This document shows positions 5,504 through 6,246 of a stretch of 6,246 nt of DNA, in pieces. The translations under genes were made by a program, and so were the position numbers. The first letter of the stretch is position 1, and each line of letters begins with the position of its first letter. The stretch is from an uncultured bacterium (GTDB taxonomy: Bacteria > Verrucomicrobiota > Lentisphaeria > Victivallales > UBA1829). Under the pieces are notes generated by a model, which searched no databases, was not told where the DNA came from, and saw only the letters and a program-made list of their open reading frames with translations. The stretch lies in assembly GCA_900549045.1 (NCBI GenBank), contig URNE01000152.1, forward strand, positions 1 to 6,246. Direction: 5' to 3'.

Positions 5504-6246
5504 GTGAACATTGTCGACCAGCTTGCGCGGCTGGGGCTGAACGGACGCCAGGCGCGGGTCTATCTCGCGATGCTCCAGCTCGGTCCGGCTTCGGCGATTG
5601 AGATTGCAAAGCATACGAAATTCAAACACCCGACCGTTTATGACGTCCTGGACGTTCTGGAGGAGCGCGGGCTGATTACGGAGTCGCTGGTGGATGGGCG
5701 GAAGGTGTTTGCTCCGGAGGATCCCTCTGCGTTTCTGCGGATTGAGGAGGAGCGGAAGAGCGCGCTGGAATCGGTTCTCCCGGATTTGCGGAATCTCTAT
5801 CTTGGCGGGACGCACCGGACGCGGATTCATTTTTACGAAGGCCGCGCGGGCGTGCTGGCGGTCCGTTCCGAGTTGCTGAATGTGAAATCGAAGGAATATT
5901 TTTATTTCGGCGCGGTTCAGGAGATGATGCGGCTGTCGTCGCCGGAAGAGGAGCTTGCGTATACACAGGAGCGCATCCGGCGCGGAATCCGTTCGTGGTC
6001 GATCCGCAACCGGGAACGCGAAGTCGCGCTGGAGTGCATGCAGCCGGGCGAAGCGAATCTGCGCTGTGTCCGTTATTTCCCGCGTCCGATGAGCGATTCC
6101 GTTTCGGGCTTTTATATTTATGACGACAAGATCATGGTGAGTTCGGCGCTGAAGGAGAATTACACGGTGATCATTGAGAGCCGGGAGCTTTTCACGCTGA
6201 TGAAAGCGCTCTGGCAGTGCATCTGGGAGATCTCGGAGGAGCCGTA
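5504..6246 (+). CDS. TrmB-family transcriptional regulator, 3' end at window edge
   Basis: TrmB-family proteins are DNA-binding regulators, best known for sugar-responsive control in archaea and also found in bacteria. The 247 visible residues show a winged helix-turn-helix at 1-72: LARLGLNGRQARVYLAMLQL, then EIAKHTKFKHPTVYDVLDVLEERGLI, then a basic wing around DGRKVFAP. A short helical linker with EEERKSALESVLPDLRNLY (81-99) follows. The C-terminal domain from about 106 begins IHFYEGRAGVLAV, as in TrmB relatives, and ends WQCIWEISEEP. That ending resembles the natural C-terminus of short TrmB-like proteins. The window stops at the dinucleotide TA, so the next codon could be a stop, but this cannot be seen. 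I chose GTG at 5504 because MNIVDQLARLGL fits the family start and GGAGG precedes it. It is divergent from the PHP-EamA operon, which it probably controls together with itself through the palindromes in the gap. The effector is unknown. Confidence 0.88.
   Translation, partial: MNIVDQLARLGLNGRQARVYLAMLQLGPASAIEIAKHTKFKHPTVYDVLDVLEERGLITESLVDGRKVFAPEDPSAFLRIEEERKSALESVLPDLRNLYLGGTHRTRIHFYEGRAGVLAVRSELLNVKSKEYFYFGAVQEMMRLSSPEEELAYTQERIRRGIRSWSIRNREREVALECMQPGEANLRCVRYFPRPMSDSVSGFYIYDDKIMVSSALKENYTVIIESRELFTLMKALWQCIWEISEEP

Overview
The window is compact, GC-rich bacterial DNA. It carries six protein-coding genes and almost no intergenic space. The DXP-type vitamin B6 gene pdxB, a Sec-type signal peptide and Shine-Dalgarno sites point to a bacterium, probably Gram-negative. 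A Lentisphaerota/Victivallis-like or other PVC-group host is my guess from general protein character, and no marker here proves it. I see no rRNA, tRNA, CRISPR array, insertion sequence or phage gene.

Left part (1-1146): pdxB (4-phosphoerythronate dehydrogenase) runs leftward and is cut by the window edge just before its C-terminus. A 54-bp gap separates it from a divergent rightward gene pair. Gap elements that might serve as promoters are weak.

Middle (1147-3152): a small exported helical protein with a 15-residue repeat is followed by an N-acyl-D-amino-acid deacylase-type amidohydrolase. Stop and start overlap as ATGA, so the two are probably co-translated. The amidohydrolase gene converges on the next leftward gene with a 29-bp overlap of coding ends.

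Right part (3124-6246): a leftward two-gene operon encodes a PHP-domain metallohydrolase (CehA/McbA-like) and then a ten-helix EamA/DMT permease, again joined by ATGA. Facing it is a rightward TrmB-family regulator that reaches the window end. The 128-bp gap between them holds two related 20-bp imperfect palindromes (5396-5415 and 5475-5494). It also holds a palindromic TTGCAA that could serve as the -35 hexamer in both directions. The simplest reading is that the TrmB-like protein controls itself and the hydrolase-permease operon, probably in response to a small metabolite. This regulator/hydrolase/permease unit is the most system-like part of the window. Its substrate cannot be read from sequence.
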